From Chara braunii (Eukaryota > Streptophyta > Charophyceae > Charales > Characeae), in contig BFEA01000132.1 of NCBI GenBank assembly GCA_003427395.1, forward strand, positions 1,268,373 to 1,309,302: a stretch of DNA of 40,930 nt, read 5' to 3'. The translations under genes and the position numbers were made by a program. The notes below the pieces were generated by a model. The model did no database searches, was not told the origin of the DNA, and worked only from the letters and a program-made list of their open reading frames with translations. This document shows, piece by piece, positions 31,217-40,930 of the stretch. The first letter of the stretch is position 1. Each line of letters opens with the position of its first letter.

Positions 31217-31620
31217 GGTTTGAACACTGAACCACCAAAACTTCCAAGTTTCAACCCATTCCTTAGCAATAACGCCAACTGGAAGCTATAGTGAAACTAA
31301 GGGGTTGACAATTCAGCAGGCCTAAGAGTGTGATTAGGCAAATGAAACAGAAATAACACATTCTTCAATAGACTGGCATAATAGATTGGTGCTGAAGCTC
31401 CTTTCCAGCAACAGCCTGAAGGGGGGTACGACCATCGTTGATTGGTTGTGCAGACTATACATTGCTGCCAAGACTGCTGGAGAAAGAGAGGGTTGGGGGG
31501 GGGGGGAAGGAGAGCTACATGGCAACAGAATTGCGCAGCAGACAACAGTCCACTACGAGATTACCAGCGGAACAGTTCGGCCGCTCTGTGTTCTGCGACT
31601 GGTGGACATGCTTGGAACTC

Positions 31621-31894
31621 CTATTTCTGGGCCCAGCTGTGGTCAGTCTGGGACCGGTTTGCATCCTTGGGCCTCTCTGACCACAGCTGGGGCCGAAGGG
31701 AGAACTACCGTCTTCACCCAAAGAGAATGTCCAGTCATTATAGCCGTATCTGGATTGAAAATTGCACCAAATACATCTGCTATAATGACCGGCCGTTCTA
31801 TTTGGGTGAAGACAGTAGCAACAGCTGGGCGCAGAAAGAGAAGAAGTTCAAACCAGTCCCAGACTGGCATGGCGGCAACTGGGCCCAGAAATAG
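31621..31894. mobile_element. Inverted-repeat element carrying a nested miniature element
   Basis: CTATTTCTGGGCCCAG with CAGTCTGGGACCGGTTT (31621-31660) is matched in inverse by AAACCAGTCCCAGACTGG and CTGGGCCCAGAAATAG (31850-31894). The CCGTCTTCACCC-type element (31708-31815) sits between the arms. The nesting order implies that the outer element inserted first. Both are non-coding. Confidence 0.65.
31706..31817. mobile_element. Miniature inverted-repeat element, CCGTCTTCACCC family, copy 2
   Basis: The body (31708-31815, 108 bp) has ends CCGTCTTCACCCAAA and TTTGGGTGAAGACAG with TA on each side. Subterminal GTCCAGTCATTATAGC and TATAATGACCGGCC are also inverted copies. Matches copy 1 at 2950-3058; a diverged half copy lies near 39288-39325. 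Confidence 0.8.
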
Positions 31895-32466
31895 AAGAAG
31901 TTCAAGGGGGGGTCAACCAGTTGCCGATGAAAGAGATCGGACGCATCACCACCCCCACAAGCCGCGAGCGCATCCCCACATTCACAAGCATTAAGGCGGC
32001 AACCATATCCAATCAACAGTGTTAAACTTTCTCCTAGGGTCCACTATAGGCTCCTCTTGCTGGCCATGTTAGGCTTTGGCTGCTGCAGAGCGCAGTGCTC
32101 CAACAACATATTGCAATAGCTGCAGCTGGGACATCTGTCTTCATACTCCGCACAGCCAACAAGGCAAACAGCAAGTGTCGTTGCTGTAGAAGTGTTTTTC
32201 TGCTTTTCTGCCTTGCCCAGTTACTGCAGCTGCACACCTCCTCCTGTCACTTCCCTCCCATATGAAGCCTGACCATAGCCACCTAACCCGTAGTCTAAAT
32301 ACAGGGACAGAGATCGACTTAGAACTCCTCAGATTGACTAAATCTCCCTAGTAGCCCATTGTATACAGTCAAGGAGTTCATCCCTTTGTCTCTTGTAGGC
32401 TTAACCTAAGTCAACGACTTCCCATCGAATTCCCTCCGTGTGCACAGCTGCACATCGCCACCCACC

Positions 32467-32470
32467 CTCC

Positions 32471-32547
<77 letters not shown>
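32467..32547. repeat. CT then CA microsatellite
   Basis: (CT)n of about 10 units passes directly into (CA)n of about 30 units. Frames through it are artefacts. Confidence 0.95.
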
Positions 32548-32554
<7 letters not shown>

Positions 32555-32981
32555 TATGCATTGATAGGTACACCGAGAGTGTGGAGCAATGCAAATATGC
32601 ATTGGGCGTGCAACGATGCTTGGGGCCCAATAGTATCAGCTTGAACGGACATGAGATTCCAACCCAGAACGTTGCTAGTACTGTGGTTTCACAGTGTTGT
32701 CGAGTTGTTTAAGAAGGTATTAAGGTTTCAAACTCGTTATCTTCCCATTGCTTTACTGTTTGGTTGTCGGTAACATACGACAGGGCGAGGCTTCGGACCT
32801 AGAATGGAACAGTGTGCAGTAGTACTATGGTAGTAGGTTCTCGAACTGTACCGTAATTACCGATTAACCAAAAGGTACAGGGGTGAGGATATGTGTGGGA
32901 TTTAGGAAGGGGTCTATATACTATAATTATAGTGAAATATAGTGAATAAAAGCAGACCTTCCTGGGATCCATTAAGAAGAT

Positions 32982-33107
32982 TTAGGGCATATTCACACGA
33001 GACTTCGAACTAGTAATTTATGGACGTAATTGCAGCCACATACAACCCGGTCTCGCCGTAAAAGCGGTCACAGATGCGTCCAGAAAAGTCTATTGAGTAT
33101 GCCCTTA
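32982..33107. mobile_element. Tourist-like (PIF/Harbinger-type) miniature element, GGGCATAYTCA family
   Basis: The body (32985-33104, 120 bp) starts GGGCATATTCACACGA and ends TGAGTATGCCC, with TTA on both sides (32982-32984 and 33105-33107). TTA/TAA 3-bp duplications with GGG-starting ends are typical of PIF/Harbinger miniature elements. A lone end of the same family (TCGTGTGAGTATGCCCTTA) lies at about 38612-38630. Confidence 0.75.
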
Positions 33108-33164
33108 GAATAGGTTCAAGTATGGTACTTGGGGATGACCACATAAGCCGAAACTGATGGAGTC

Positions 33165-33717
33165 TATGTAACCGTTTAAACGCCGTGAACGCGCATTCGC
33201 GTTCAAATGTGCGTTTGAACGCGAATTGCGCATTCGCGTTCAAAATTGAATGGCGTTCAATTATTTTTTTATTAAAAAAAAAAACATTTTAATACCTAAA
33301 AACAACTTTTTTTTTCTGATTTTTTTTTTATGAGTTCTGTATGATGTGACTTACATGACTCTCAATTTTGGAGTCATTTTGCTGAGGCAAAAAAAATAAT
33401 GAAAAATCGTCAAAGATGGCGGTGTCAAATCGTGTTCGCTCACTAATTTCAATTCTTTTTTTACTTTTTTTATTTTCTGTTTTCTATTTTGTTTTCCAAT
33501 TTGGTAACGATTTTAGATGTAATGCTCAGGAAAATGTTGTTTATTTATTTTTTTTTCATAACATAGTTTTTTTTTCGGAATTTTTTGAGGGTTTTTTTTT
33601 TTTTTTTTTTTTCCCGCGCGGAATTGAACTNCGCGTTCGGTCCCGTTCATTGAACGCGCGTGCATTCCGTTCAATTTCTGAACGGAAAACCCGCGTTCAA
33701 TGAACGTGCGGTTTCAC
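33165..33717. repeat. GAACGCG-rich inverted-repeat region
   Basis: The left part (33177-33242) and right part (33635-33715) are dense in GAACG/CGTTC words in both orientations, around an AT-rich core that includes a diverged copy (33498-33570) of the GATGTRA..CTSAGG repeat. It may be a composite miniature element, but clear ends and a target duplication were not found. Confidence 0.45.
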
Positions 33718-33869
33718 AGGATGGAGTGAAGCTTCATTACTGGGGAGAGCTAACTAATACTCATTACAGTGTTAACTTGCTGAGTAATAGTTTAATATTG
33801 TCGTACTCGGGAGCAGAGCTTGTCATCCTCTCACACCGGTTTGATATTATCCGACACGCACGCGCGCGC

Positions 33870-33870
<1 letters not shown>

Positions 33871-33914
<44 letters not shown>
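33871..33914. repeat. TG microsatellite, left of the adapter
   Basis: A (TG)n tract interrupted at 33915 by the sequencing adapter and resumed at about 33953-33971. The two halves are probably one genomic tract, or two unrelated tracts joined by error. Confidence 0.9.
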
Positions 33915-33919
<5 letters not shown>

Positions 33920-33952
33920 TCTTATACACATCTAGATGTGTATAAGAGACAG
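33915..33952. other. Nextera mate-pair junction adapter left in the assembly
   Basis: The 19-bp Tn5 mosaic-end sequence CTGTCTCTTATACACATCT is followed at once by its exact reverse complement, the 38-bp junction produced by Nextera mate-pair circularisation. It is not genomic. Sequence on its two sides may come from places several kilobases apart. Confidence 0.97.
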
Positions 33953-34564
33953 GTGTGTGTGTGTGTGTGTGTTTCCCTCAGAAGGACCAGGGATCACATA
34001 TTAACCTGATCAGAACAAATGCTACACTGGATTCAAGTAAAAAAACAGGAGGATTTTCTCCGTCCCTATCACATATGTGTATTACTTCATGCATCTTGGA
34101 GGGGGGACGAGTAAAACTCACATTGCTTTTTCATCCTTCACTGTCAAAAAAAAAAAGAAAAAAAAAAGCTTCCAGATGTGTGAGTAATGAGTATGAGATT
34201 GCGTTCGGGAGAGAGAGTGAACCGATTTGTGGGGGGGTTGTTCAACATGACCTGCGGTGTGAAGGAAGTTGTGTTCTCCACAGCGTACATAGGTGAGTAC
34301 TACACCAGCTACATGAAGGGTGAAGGACATGTGTACGCATCCGTGCGTGCGTGCATCTGTGTGCGTGCGAGCGCATATTGTGAGTTGTGTGTGTGGGAGC
34401 GTGCGCGTATAGAGTTGTGCAATTGTGTCCCCATGGAAAGATACACCGCAAAACCTCGCGGCTGGCCTCACAGCAAAATCGAATGAATCTTCCGCTAGAA
34501 CATGAACATATACACTGCCACACTTGTAGATTCAGCCCACAAACCTGCGGCAGCACCAACAACA

Positions 34565-34755
34565 ACTGAACGTTCTCCAACACAAAAACGGCCACCATAA
34601 CTCTTCAACTATATAGCTAAGATACATTTCCGAGCATTGAGCCAGTAGTACCGCAAACAGAAAAAAAACTGAACGTTCTCCTAGACAAAAATGGCCAGCG
34701 TACCTGTCCAACAGTATAGGTAAGATACATCTGCGAACATTGAGCCAGTAGTACA
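34565..34755. repeat. Tandem duplication, period about 103 bp
   Basis: ACTGAACGTTCTCC, then AAAATGGCCA, TAAGATACAT and GAGCCAGTAGTAC appear in the same order from 34565 and again from 34668. The units have diverged by scattered substitutions. Confidence 0.8.
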
Positions 34756-34799
34756 CACCACAAGAAAAAAAAACTTATACCCGAACTATATGACGAAAA

Positions 34800-37700
34800 A
34801 AAACCCTGCTACCATCGATATCGCTGGAGGCTCAACAGTCAGATAATAAAAACGTTTCCTATACTGGAAAGCGGAGCTACGACCTCCAGCTGCCCGCACT
34901 CCACTCGACGACTGCACCACCATCTCCCCCGGTCGCCGCCGCCTTCCCTCACAAAACGACCGGTCTGTGCGCGGTTGGCGACCACAACCTTATTACATGC
35001 ATAACGACGCCCTCTAAACCCACTTACACGGCCCACGACATTCCCCATAAGGAAACCGGCCGCTAAACGGCAAAAGACATCCAATGGCATGTATAGGCAA
35101 CTGCGAACTCAGATTCACAGAATATATACAAAAAAAACAGGCTGGGGAGCTAGTCGCTGGTGGGGTCTAGTGCCTGCAGTCGGTTCAGGTCGGTTGGATA
35201 GGGTGCCATTGGGTGCAGTTCCTACTGTCATTTGGATAGAACTGTCTGGTGGCTATATATATGGGGCATGTATGTGACGTACTAGGACATGCGCCATCTT
35301 TCAGACCCCTTCCTTTTTTCCGAGTTTTCTCTGCATCTAGATATGTACAGTTCGACCCCGAGAACCCCCCCCCCCCCCCTGTCTGTGCCCGATTAAAGGT
35401 ACCCTGTGGGAATCTGTCAGCTCCTTTTTTTTGTTTTTGATTGGAAAGGCTTGAGAATTTCGCGTGCCTTAACAAGTGCGCTTGGAATTTGGCTCGACAG
35501 TTAGAAATCCCGGAATTAATGGAATGTCGCGCGACCTTCCGCGCGCGGATGTTCTCGGCCTCGACCTTGAAAACTCTGGGAAATTCTTGTAGGAATATGG
35601 ATGGACGGAAGACTGTCTTTCCCGCGCCTGTTTTGCGCGCGGATATGGTACTTTAAATTTTTGAATTAGCATAGGATTGGAAAAAACTGCAACTGTCTTC
35701 GTGCCCATTCCCCTTTTGTCGATCGGCGCCATGCAAGCAAGCTCCCTCCTCCTTCCTCTCTGCGCTCCTCTCACCGTCTTCCTTCGCGCGCACACGCTTT
35801 CTTACTCCCTCCCCCTGTAATTGCTTTTCCCTCCCCTTCTCAGCGCGCGCCCTTTTTTTTCTCCTTCTTGATCATCTGAATCTTGGACCCGTTTCCTTCG
35901 CGCTCTTCTTCTTCCCGCTCTAAGATCCACACTCGAAAACCCAGTCGATCCTCTCTCCCCATCTAGCCAAGGAGAAGCGCCGTGTAAGTTCTTACTGTGT
36001 GACGATTCTGATTGGCTGAGGTCGAGTTAGGAGGGATCAACATGGCTTTCGACGAGCGATCGTTCTCAAACTCTCCTATACCCTCCTTTGTCTCACCATT
36101 CGCCTTTTTCCGCGTCTCTCTCCCCTCTCGCGGCTATAAATTCCGCAGGCGCCCCCACAAAACTCTCTCTCAACTCTTCGACCAACTTCTGGGAAGTAGT
36201 GGCTAGGTGATGTGTACAGTGCGAGTCAGAAAGTCCTGACGAGCTGACTGTAGACTGGCTGGCGGTGCGCTAGATCGCCACAACGGACTGTGGGATCCAG
36301 GCAAGCCACGTCGAGACTAAGTTGGCGGGGTGACGATCGCAGTGGTGGAGGATGACACGCTACGACCGGGATCGTCGGTGTCAGAATGCGGACAGGTGAT
36401 CTGAGTTGAGTGGATGACTGGCCTGGGGCCATATTGGAATTTGGTGGCAAGTGCGCCCTCTTGGTTGCGACTCTATTCTTCGGTGTGATTTTGTGGCGGT
36501 AAAGTTGGATCTTCCTTGTCTTTCCCGGACCTCAGTGTGACTCTTCTCCCCCCCCCTCGATCTTGATATCTCTGCCTACCTTTGTCTCTTTCCTTCTCTC
36601 CTCCTCTTCCTCTCGCTGGTGTGAATGATTCTGCATGATAAGTCAATCGTTGGCGTGTGATGGAATGAGCATGGTAATTGTGTGTATGGGAACAAACCTC
36701 TTCCGGAACTCTTCTATTAGTTTCCTGGGTAGCTCCCCGGTCTAGTAAGTTTGTCTTGTGAACGGTGGATGCGCGTGTATCAACCATTAAGGAATTTTCC
36801 CTTACGCCACCTTGTTGGGGAATTGCACGATTGTCATTTTCGCACCTTCCACAGTGAATGCATGAGGAATGGGAAGGAACGGGTACGAAACCCTTCTTGA
36901 TTAGGATATTGTCAGGACGAGTCGATGGCAGGGACAATGTTGTTGGGATTCGGAAATGCAAGAATGCTCTGATTTGTGATTACCGCAGAAGTGTTGCGAG
37001 TACCCCCCCCCCCCCCCCNCCCNGNGCNCNCTACTTATGTGATTTCGCCACGTACGACCTGAGCGCGAAACAGCGGTTGCGTCTCGCCACACATGAGTTT
37101 TTCTTTTTCTCTCCCCGAACCCTCCGTTCCTCCTTTCTGACCTTTCCGATTGGATTGCTAGGATTGCATACATGCGATGAATGGTTAAAATATTCCTGAT
37201 TATTTGCCATGTGGACTAACGGGCTCAACCCGACTAGGCGCCAGCCTTCCGTATCCCCTCTCCGCCCCTTCCCGTATAACGAGGACAGGACGCGAGTCTG
37301 TGAGTGGGACATACGAGAAGCCATCGCAAAGATCGGTGGGCAATATTACTTCCCCCCTGAAAATCGGTGTTCTGGCTCTGTCGGCGCTGGGTTTGTCATC
37401 GTCGATACACATTTTCCGCCGTACTCGTTGCCATTACCATTAACGAGTTGATCGTCATCCCGTGGTCGGCAGTAGCGCCCCATTGGCCTAGCACCTTGTG
37501 TAGTGACTGCCAGCGACTCGATCACTACCAATCGAAGGGGTTCCACTACCGAACACGGAATGAGGATGAACACAAGGAAAGGGCCGCGCGATTAAGGCCG
37601 TCCACGTCGGATTCAAAATTGTGTAACGTACGACGTCGGGAGCTAGTGCGAAAGCGGGACACTAAACACGTGCCCGCTCCGTTTCACTTCAAACGCAGGG

Positions 37701-38100
37701 CCGTGGCACAGTGGGAAGTTTGACAGTACTTCCTGGATTGAATTTAAACTTCCCCACGTCGTGAATCCCGCGCGCGCCTACTCCAAGCCGCGCCGAAACC
37801 AGGCAGATCTCTCGCTTCATCAGACTAATACGGGGGATTTCAGTTCCGTCTTTGTCCCCACACTCAAATTTCCAAAAATCCTTGGCACACCCCATCTTGC
37901 TGTTTTTCGGCGGCCCCTTTCTGCACCCTTAGCACTCCGAACGAAAGACAGCGGAGGGCGTGAGGTTGCACGTCACATGTAGTTCATTGTCTGGGCCTGG
38001 CGTCCGAAGTTCCCGTTCGACAAGGCTCGTCCGATTCCGCTTCCACCAGGGCTGGGCAACCTATCAGCCCTGGTGCCTATCACTGCTGTTCAGTCCAAGT
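34800..38100. other. No confidently recognisable gene
   Basis: Frames up to 162 codons occur (for example 36473-36961, minus) but carry no family motif. A poly(C) run with N bases lies at 37004-37030, and another poly(C) near 35367-35380. The 35700-36170 stretch is pyrimidine-rich and ends in a TATA-like element (listed separately). Confidence 0.4.
36134..36175 (+). promoter_or_regulatory. Possible core promoter (TATA box and pyrimidine-rich initiator)
   Basis: CTATAAAT at 36134-36141 is followed about 30 bp later by AACTCTCTCTCAACTC, the usual arrangement of plant TATA promoters, and preceded by about 400 bp of C/T-rich sequence. No convincing coding frame follows directly, so this may be an LTR promoter, an unannotated exon or chance. 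Confidence 0.3.
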
Positions 38101-38104
38101 TACC

Positions 38105-38316
38105 TGCCCATTGGTAGCGTAATGGTCCTGAGTGCTGGTGACACTGAGGTAGAATAGTGGGATAGGGGGTGCTCTAGGAGTATTGACGTTGGGAGATGAT
38201 CTCATATTCCAGGACACCCGCGGCTCACTGTTCCAGGTGACCACTGTGCACACACTGACTGGCCTCTACAACACCCTGGACTTGAAGAAAGGGAAAAAAA
38301 AAAAAAAAAAAAAAAA
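38105..38316 (+). mobile_element. Poly(A)-tailed SINE-like repeat, copy 1
   Basis: It shares CCTGAGTGCTGGTGACACTG, AGGTAGAATAGTGGGA and a 3' CCTCTACAACACCCTGG phrase with copy 2 (38945-39194), and each copy ends in poly(A) (here 38294-38316). A box A-like TAGCGTAATGG lies at about 38115-38125, but no clear box B was found. The class is therefore tentative. Confidence 0.5.
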
Positions 38317-38377
38317 GTCGAAATGGCACCATTAAGTTTTCTGAACTCAACAACGGTAGGTGGGACCAGACACCTGG

Positions 38378-38520
38378 GGCGTGGTCCCACTAGCAAAGAG
38401 GATCCGATAGAATGCCTGAATCTGGACGAGTTTATGGACATGTGCAGGAAATCGAGATTGAACTGCTTTTCTGCATCTGTGCTTAAAACACATCCAGATT
38501 CAGGAGCTCGGTCCTATCCT
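38378..38520. mobile_element. Foldback CCTGAATCTGGACG family, degenerate copy 1
   Basis: Left arm GTGGTCCCACTAGC...GCCTGAATCTGGACG and right arm CCAGATTCAGGAGC...GGTCC are decayed versions of the arms seen at 39373-39534 and 40504-40665. Non-coding. Confidence 0.6.
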
Positions 38521-38944
38521 TTTTGTTTGTTTGAGGCATTTGGGTAGGGAGCCTCTCCAGTGTGACCCCAAAAATGACTTAAATTTTGGGATTTTGGGTC
38601 TTTTTGTCCTCGTGTGAGTATGCCCTTACTATAGTGTAGCGAGACGCTTTCTATCTTCTAGCGACTTTATTTTTTATTATTTATTATTTTTTTTTTAATC
38701 GTTTTGCACAAAAGGTGAGTGACTGTCGTGGAGCGAGGCCCACTGTCCTGCCCAGGCTTTTCATGAACACAGCAGGAAAAAGCCATGGCGGCCATGGATA
38801 TGGTTAGCAGGGCCTCAGCAGGGCCGCAGGCGTGGGGTGTGAGGGGGCCTGCCCAGTGCCCACTGTAGTTGCACTACTCAGCAGGGCAGTGGTGTGTGGG
38901 GCTCAGCTTAGCTCTGGTACTTACAACCACGTTTCGGTCAGGTC

Positions 38945-39194
38945 ACCCCCAAGGCTGGAGGGTGACGATCCTGAGTGGTAGACACTGAGGTAGGATAGTG
39001 GGAGTAGGAGTGTGCCTGGAGAAATTACCAAAGAGGGAGAAATTACTAAAGAGGTAGGTTGGGAGGGAGTCCTATAGGATTAGGGGGCCTCTACCACATG
39101 GCCAAGTGCCGAAGGTGACTCTCATATGTCTGTAATCCAGCCTCTACAACAACCTGGGCTTTTTAAGAAAAAGAAAGCAAAAAAAAAAAAAAAA
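38945..39194 (+). mobile_element. Poly(A)-tailed SINE-like repeat, copy 2
   Basis: Related to copy 1 at both ends and carrying an internal duplication (GAGAAATTACYAAAGAGG twice near 39018-39053). The tail (39179-39194) follows CCTCTACAACAACCTGGG and a short A-rich stretch. Both copies lie just 5' of a CCTGAATCTGGACG foldback copy. Confidence 0.5.
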
Positions 39195-39372
39195 GATTTT
39201 GAATGCATCCGGCCGACTTGGCTGTCCAGATGCTTTCAAAATGGTGGCGGATGGCGACTGGTGCAAGTAGGGCGTAAGCTCCCCTACCGGAATAGAAAGG
39301 CCGATCATTATAGCTGTGTGCATTTGGTGCGATTTCAGTCACATTTGGCGAGGCCCTCATCCTGGTCCCTGG

Positions 39373-39534
39373 GGCCAAGTCCCAGTAGCAGCCTTGAGCT
39401 ACCTCGACGCCTGAATCTGGACGCTTCTGAGCAGATGTGCAGAAATGGTGTTGAGTTTCCTGAACTGCACGTCTCCACAAACACGACCAGATTCAGGCGT
39501 TGAGATAGCTCAACGCTGCTAGTGGGACTTGGCC
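39373..39534. mobile_element. Foldback CCTGAATCTGGACG family, copy 2 (162 bp)
   Basis: The arms GGCCAAGTCCCAGTAGCAGC ... CGCCTGAATCTGGACG and their inverted partner at the right (to GGCC at 39531-39534) enclose a centre with GCAGAAATGGTGTTGAGTTT. Its length equals that of copy 3. The arms may extend outward by about six bases (CCCTGG/CCTGGG). Confidence 0.8.
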
Positions 39535-39838
39535 CCTGGGCACTTTCACGCTGAGCATCCCACGTGATTGATTGCATGAGGGGGTCGTTGCATTAGAGAG
39601 AGCTGCTGAGATCGAGGCCCTGTCAGCTTCACCATGATTTCTGTCTGCCAGATGAAACCAGATCCAGATGAAATTGCCCACGAGGCCGACAACCATATAC
39701 CATGGGTAATTTCGCAGGGAAAAAAAATAAAAATAAAAAACATATCATGCGATAAAAAATGGGTAATTTAACCTGGCACTCGTTCGACTGTGTCTCTTCG
39801 GTACGTTAGATATCTGCTATTTGTGGTTCATCGTACCA

Positions 39839-39880
<42 letters not shown>
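39839..39880. repeat. Poly(A) run of about 42 bp
   Basis: A pure A tract. T-rich imperfect repeats (CTTTTTTTTT) follow at about 40005-40073. Confidence 0.9.
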
Positions 39881-39881
<1 letters not shown>

Positions 39882-40302
39882 ATGAGTCAGGGCATTTATC
39901 TACATGTATGGGCCTCGCCACACCACTGTCCAAAACGCGATTTTCGATAGATGTCGAAATAGCAGACGGGAAGAAAATTCACAACTAAAATTTCAGAGAA
40001 TTCTTCTCCTTTTTTTTTTCTCTTTTTTTTTTCTCTTTTTTTTTCTTTTTTTTTTCCTTTTCTTTTTTTTTTTGTGCAAGGCCTGCTTTTTCTTCTTCTC
40101 CCTTCTTGTCTATGTCGTTGAGTCATGTGCACTGTGGTATTGGGTCTATGCATGGTTTAGATCCCTGTGGACCGGCGTCTCTTTGGATTGACTAATTTGA
40201 CTTTGATGATGACATCCATGAATGATTGTGCAGTTAGTATGTGCTTGCGTCAGAGAATGCTTCTCGACGCCGCCTCCTGTCGAAAGTTGTTGAGTCCCCA
40301 CC

Positions 40303-40329
40303 CACCCACCCACCCACCCACCCACCCAG
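40303..40329. repeat. CCCA tetranucleotide microsatellite
   Basis: Seven consecutive CCCA units (proline/threonine/histidine in translation), a simple repeat. Confidence 0.9.
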
Positions 40330-40406
40330 CCTCCTCTGCTACTCCGACGCAATGCTTTCGATTCGACAGTCGTCGGCTGCGCCATCATCCGAGTCGACTT
40401 CTCTTC

Positions 40407-40475
40407 GAAATTTGGAAATTTGGAAATTTGGAAATTTGGAAATTTGGAAATTTGGAAATTTGAAATTTGGAAATC
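40407..40475. repeat. 9-bp tandem repeat GAAATTTGG
   Basis: About seven units, one of them shortened to GAAATTT. The nine-base unit translates to the same three residues repeatedly (FGNLEIWK-type frames), which is an artefact of the repeat. Confidence 0.95.
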
Positions 40476-40503
40476 TGGTGAGTTGGCGTGAGGTCGGGGG
40501 CCA

Positions 40504-40665
40504 GGCCAGGTCCCACTAGAAGCGTTGAGTTTCCTCAACGCCTGAATCTGGACGTGAGTGTGGATATGTGCAGAAATGGCGTTGAGTTTTCTCAACGGCA
40601 CATCTCCACGAGGGCGTCCAGATTCAGGCGTTGAGGAAACTCATCGCTGCTAGTGGGACCTGGCC
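40504..40665. mobile_element. Foldback CCTGAATCTGGACG family, copy 3 (162 bp)
   Basis: Arms of about 50 bp (GGCCAGGTCCCACTAG..., then TTTCCTCAACGCCTGAATCT) are almost perfectly inverted at the right end (...CTAGTGGGACCTGGCC). The centre carries a second small dyad (GCGTTGAG...CTCAACG). The best-preserved copy of the family. Confidence 0.85.
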
Positions 40666-40762
40666 CTGGGATAGACTCGAATGCTAGGGGCGTACCCTCA
40701 CCTCAGGCGCATTCTTTTGTCTTTAAATTTTTGCCATCTTGCATTGCATTCACAAGTGGGTC

Positions 40763-40890
40763 TTAGGGCCTCGCTGCACTACTCTCGACATCCACAAACG
40801 ACAAAAATCATGGCCGTGTATCTTTCCATATTCTAGAGGAAGATTCACTATCGTTTTGCACATCTCGAGAGTAGTGCAGCGAGGCCCTTA
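40763..40890. mobile_element. Tourist-like (PIF/Harbinger-type) miniature element, GGGCCTCGCTGCAC family
   Basis: The body (40766-40887, 122 bp) has near-perfect 23-bp terminal inverted repeats starting GGGCCTCGCTGCACTACTCT and is flanked by TTA on both sides (40763-40765 and 40888-40890). Size, GGG ends and TTA duplication fit Tourist-type elements mobilised by PIF/Harbinger transposases. Non-coding. Confidence 0.85.
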
Positions 40891-40913
40891 CTGTACCGTG
40901 CTGTGTCGCTAAA

Positions 40914-40930
40914 GGGGGGGGGGGGGGGGG
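40914..40930. repeat. Terminal poly(G) run
   Basis: The window ends in 17 G residues and begins with 8, suggesting that the sequence is bounded by homopolymers at which an assembly could stall. Confidence 0.8.

Noticed and set aside
31386-31994. 202-codon ORF plus overlapping ORFs on both strands
   Set aside because: They cross two nested non-coding inverted-repeat elements, whose symmetry explains open frames on both strands.
33936-34000. Natural Tn5/IS50 insertion suggested by the mosaic-end sequence
   Set aside because: The ends are back to back with nothing between them and no 9-bp duplication; this is the synthetic mate-pair junction.
36473-36961. 162-codon minus-strand ORF
   Set aside because: No motif or domain; low-complexity R/G/E-rich part derives from a C/T-rich stretch. 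Not supported as a gene.

Overview
The window looks like nuclear DNA of a land-plant-lineage (streptophyte) eukaryote, most likely a charophyte alga such as Chara. The reasons are long CT/GA, TG and poly(A) tracts, many interspersed repeats, plant-type LTR-retrotransposon primer-binding sites (initiator tRNA-Met and tRNA-Asp), a decayed trihelix/Myb-like gene, a mitochondrial-type insert, and no bacterial-style gene packing. The genus is inferred from remembered resemblance of several broken reading frames to multicopy Chara proteins; no search was run. I see no intact gene that I would call functional with confidence.

Layout. 1-4.8 kb: repeat-rich DNA with two of three TTAA-flanked inverted-repeat elements, one TA-flanked miniature element and a compound microsatellite. 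4.8-5.45 kb: organelle-like segment with a truncated group II intron reverse transcriptase followed by tRNA-Glu(UUC) and tRNA-Thr(GGU). 5.7-7.8 kb, minus strand: a frameshifted reverse transcriptase, best matched to Penelope-like elements. 8-10 kb: repeats and a Ty3/gypsy RT relic on the minus strand. 11.09-12.42 kb: a non-autonomous hAT element with a perfect 8-bp target duplication; a 100-N scaffold gap lies inside it. 13.3-19 kb: mostly unassigned DNA with an unrecognised ORF, a decayed frame, and a tRNA-Asp primer-binding site. 19.1-19.7 kb, minus strand: a retroelement gag/ORF1-like relic.

20.5-26.8 kb is a GC-rich island with two long, decayed coding regions on the plus strand: a trihelix/Myb-like gene with an N-terminal hydrophobic helix (21144-22999) and an orphan gene with an Asp-rich tail (24708-26738), the latter preceded by a 65-bp tandem array. 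26.8-27.2 kb is a candidate 5' LTR with its tRNA-iMet primer-binding site. 28.4-30.74 kb is a 5'-truncated LINE ending in poly(A). 30.9-31.9 kb has foldback and nested inverted-repeat elements. 33-41 kb is repeat DNA with two Tourist-like (TTA-flanked) miniature elements, three copies of a 162-bp foldback family, and two poly(A)-tailed SINE-like repeats.

Two assembly points matter to a user: an exact 38-bp Nextera mate-pair junction adapter is embedded at 33915-33952, and the N gap at 11864-11963 joins GA repeats to CT repeats. Genes here do not form an operon or pathway; the region is best read as layered transposable-element insertions around two degenerate lineage-specific genes.
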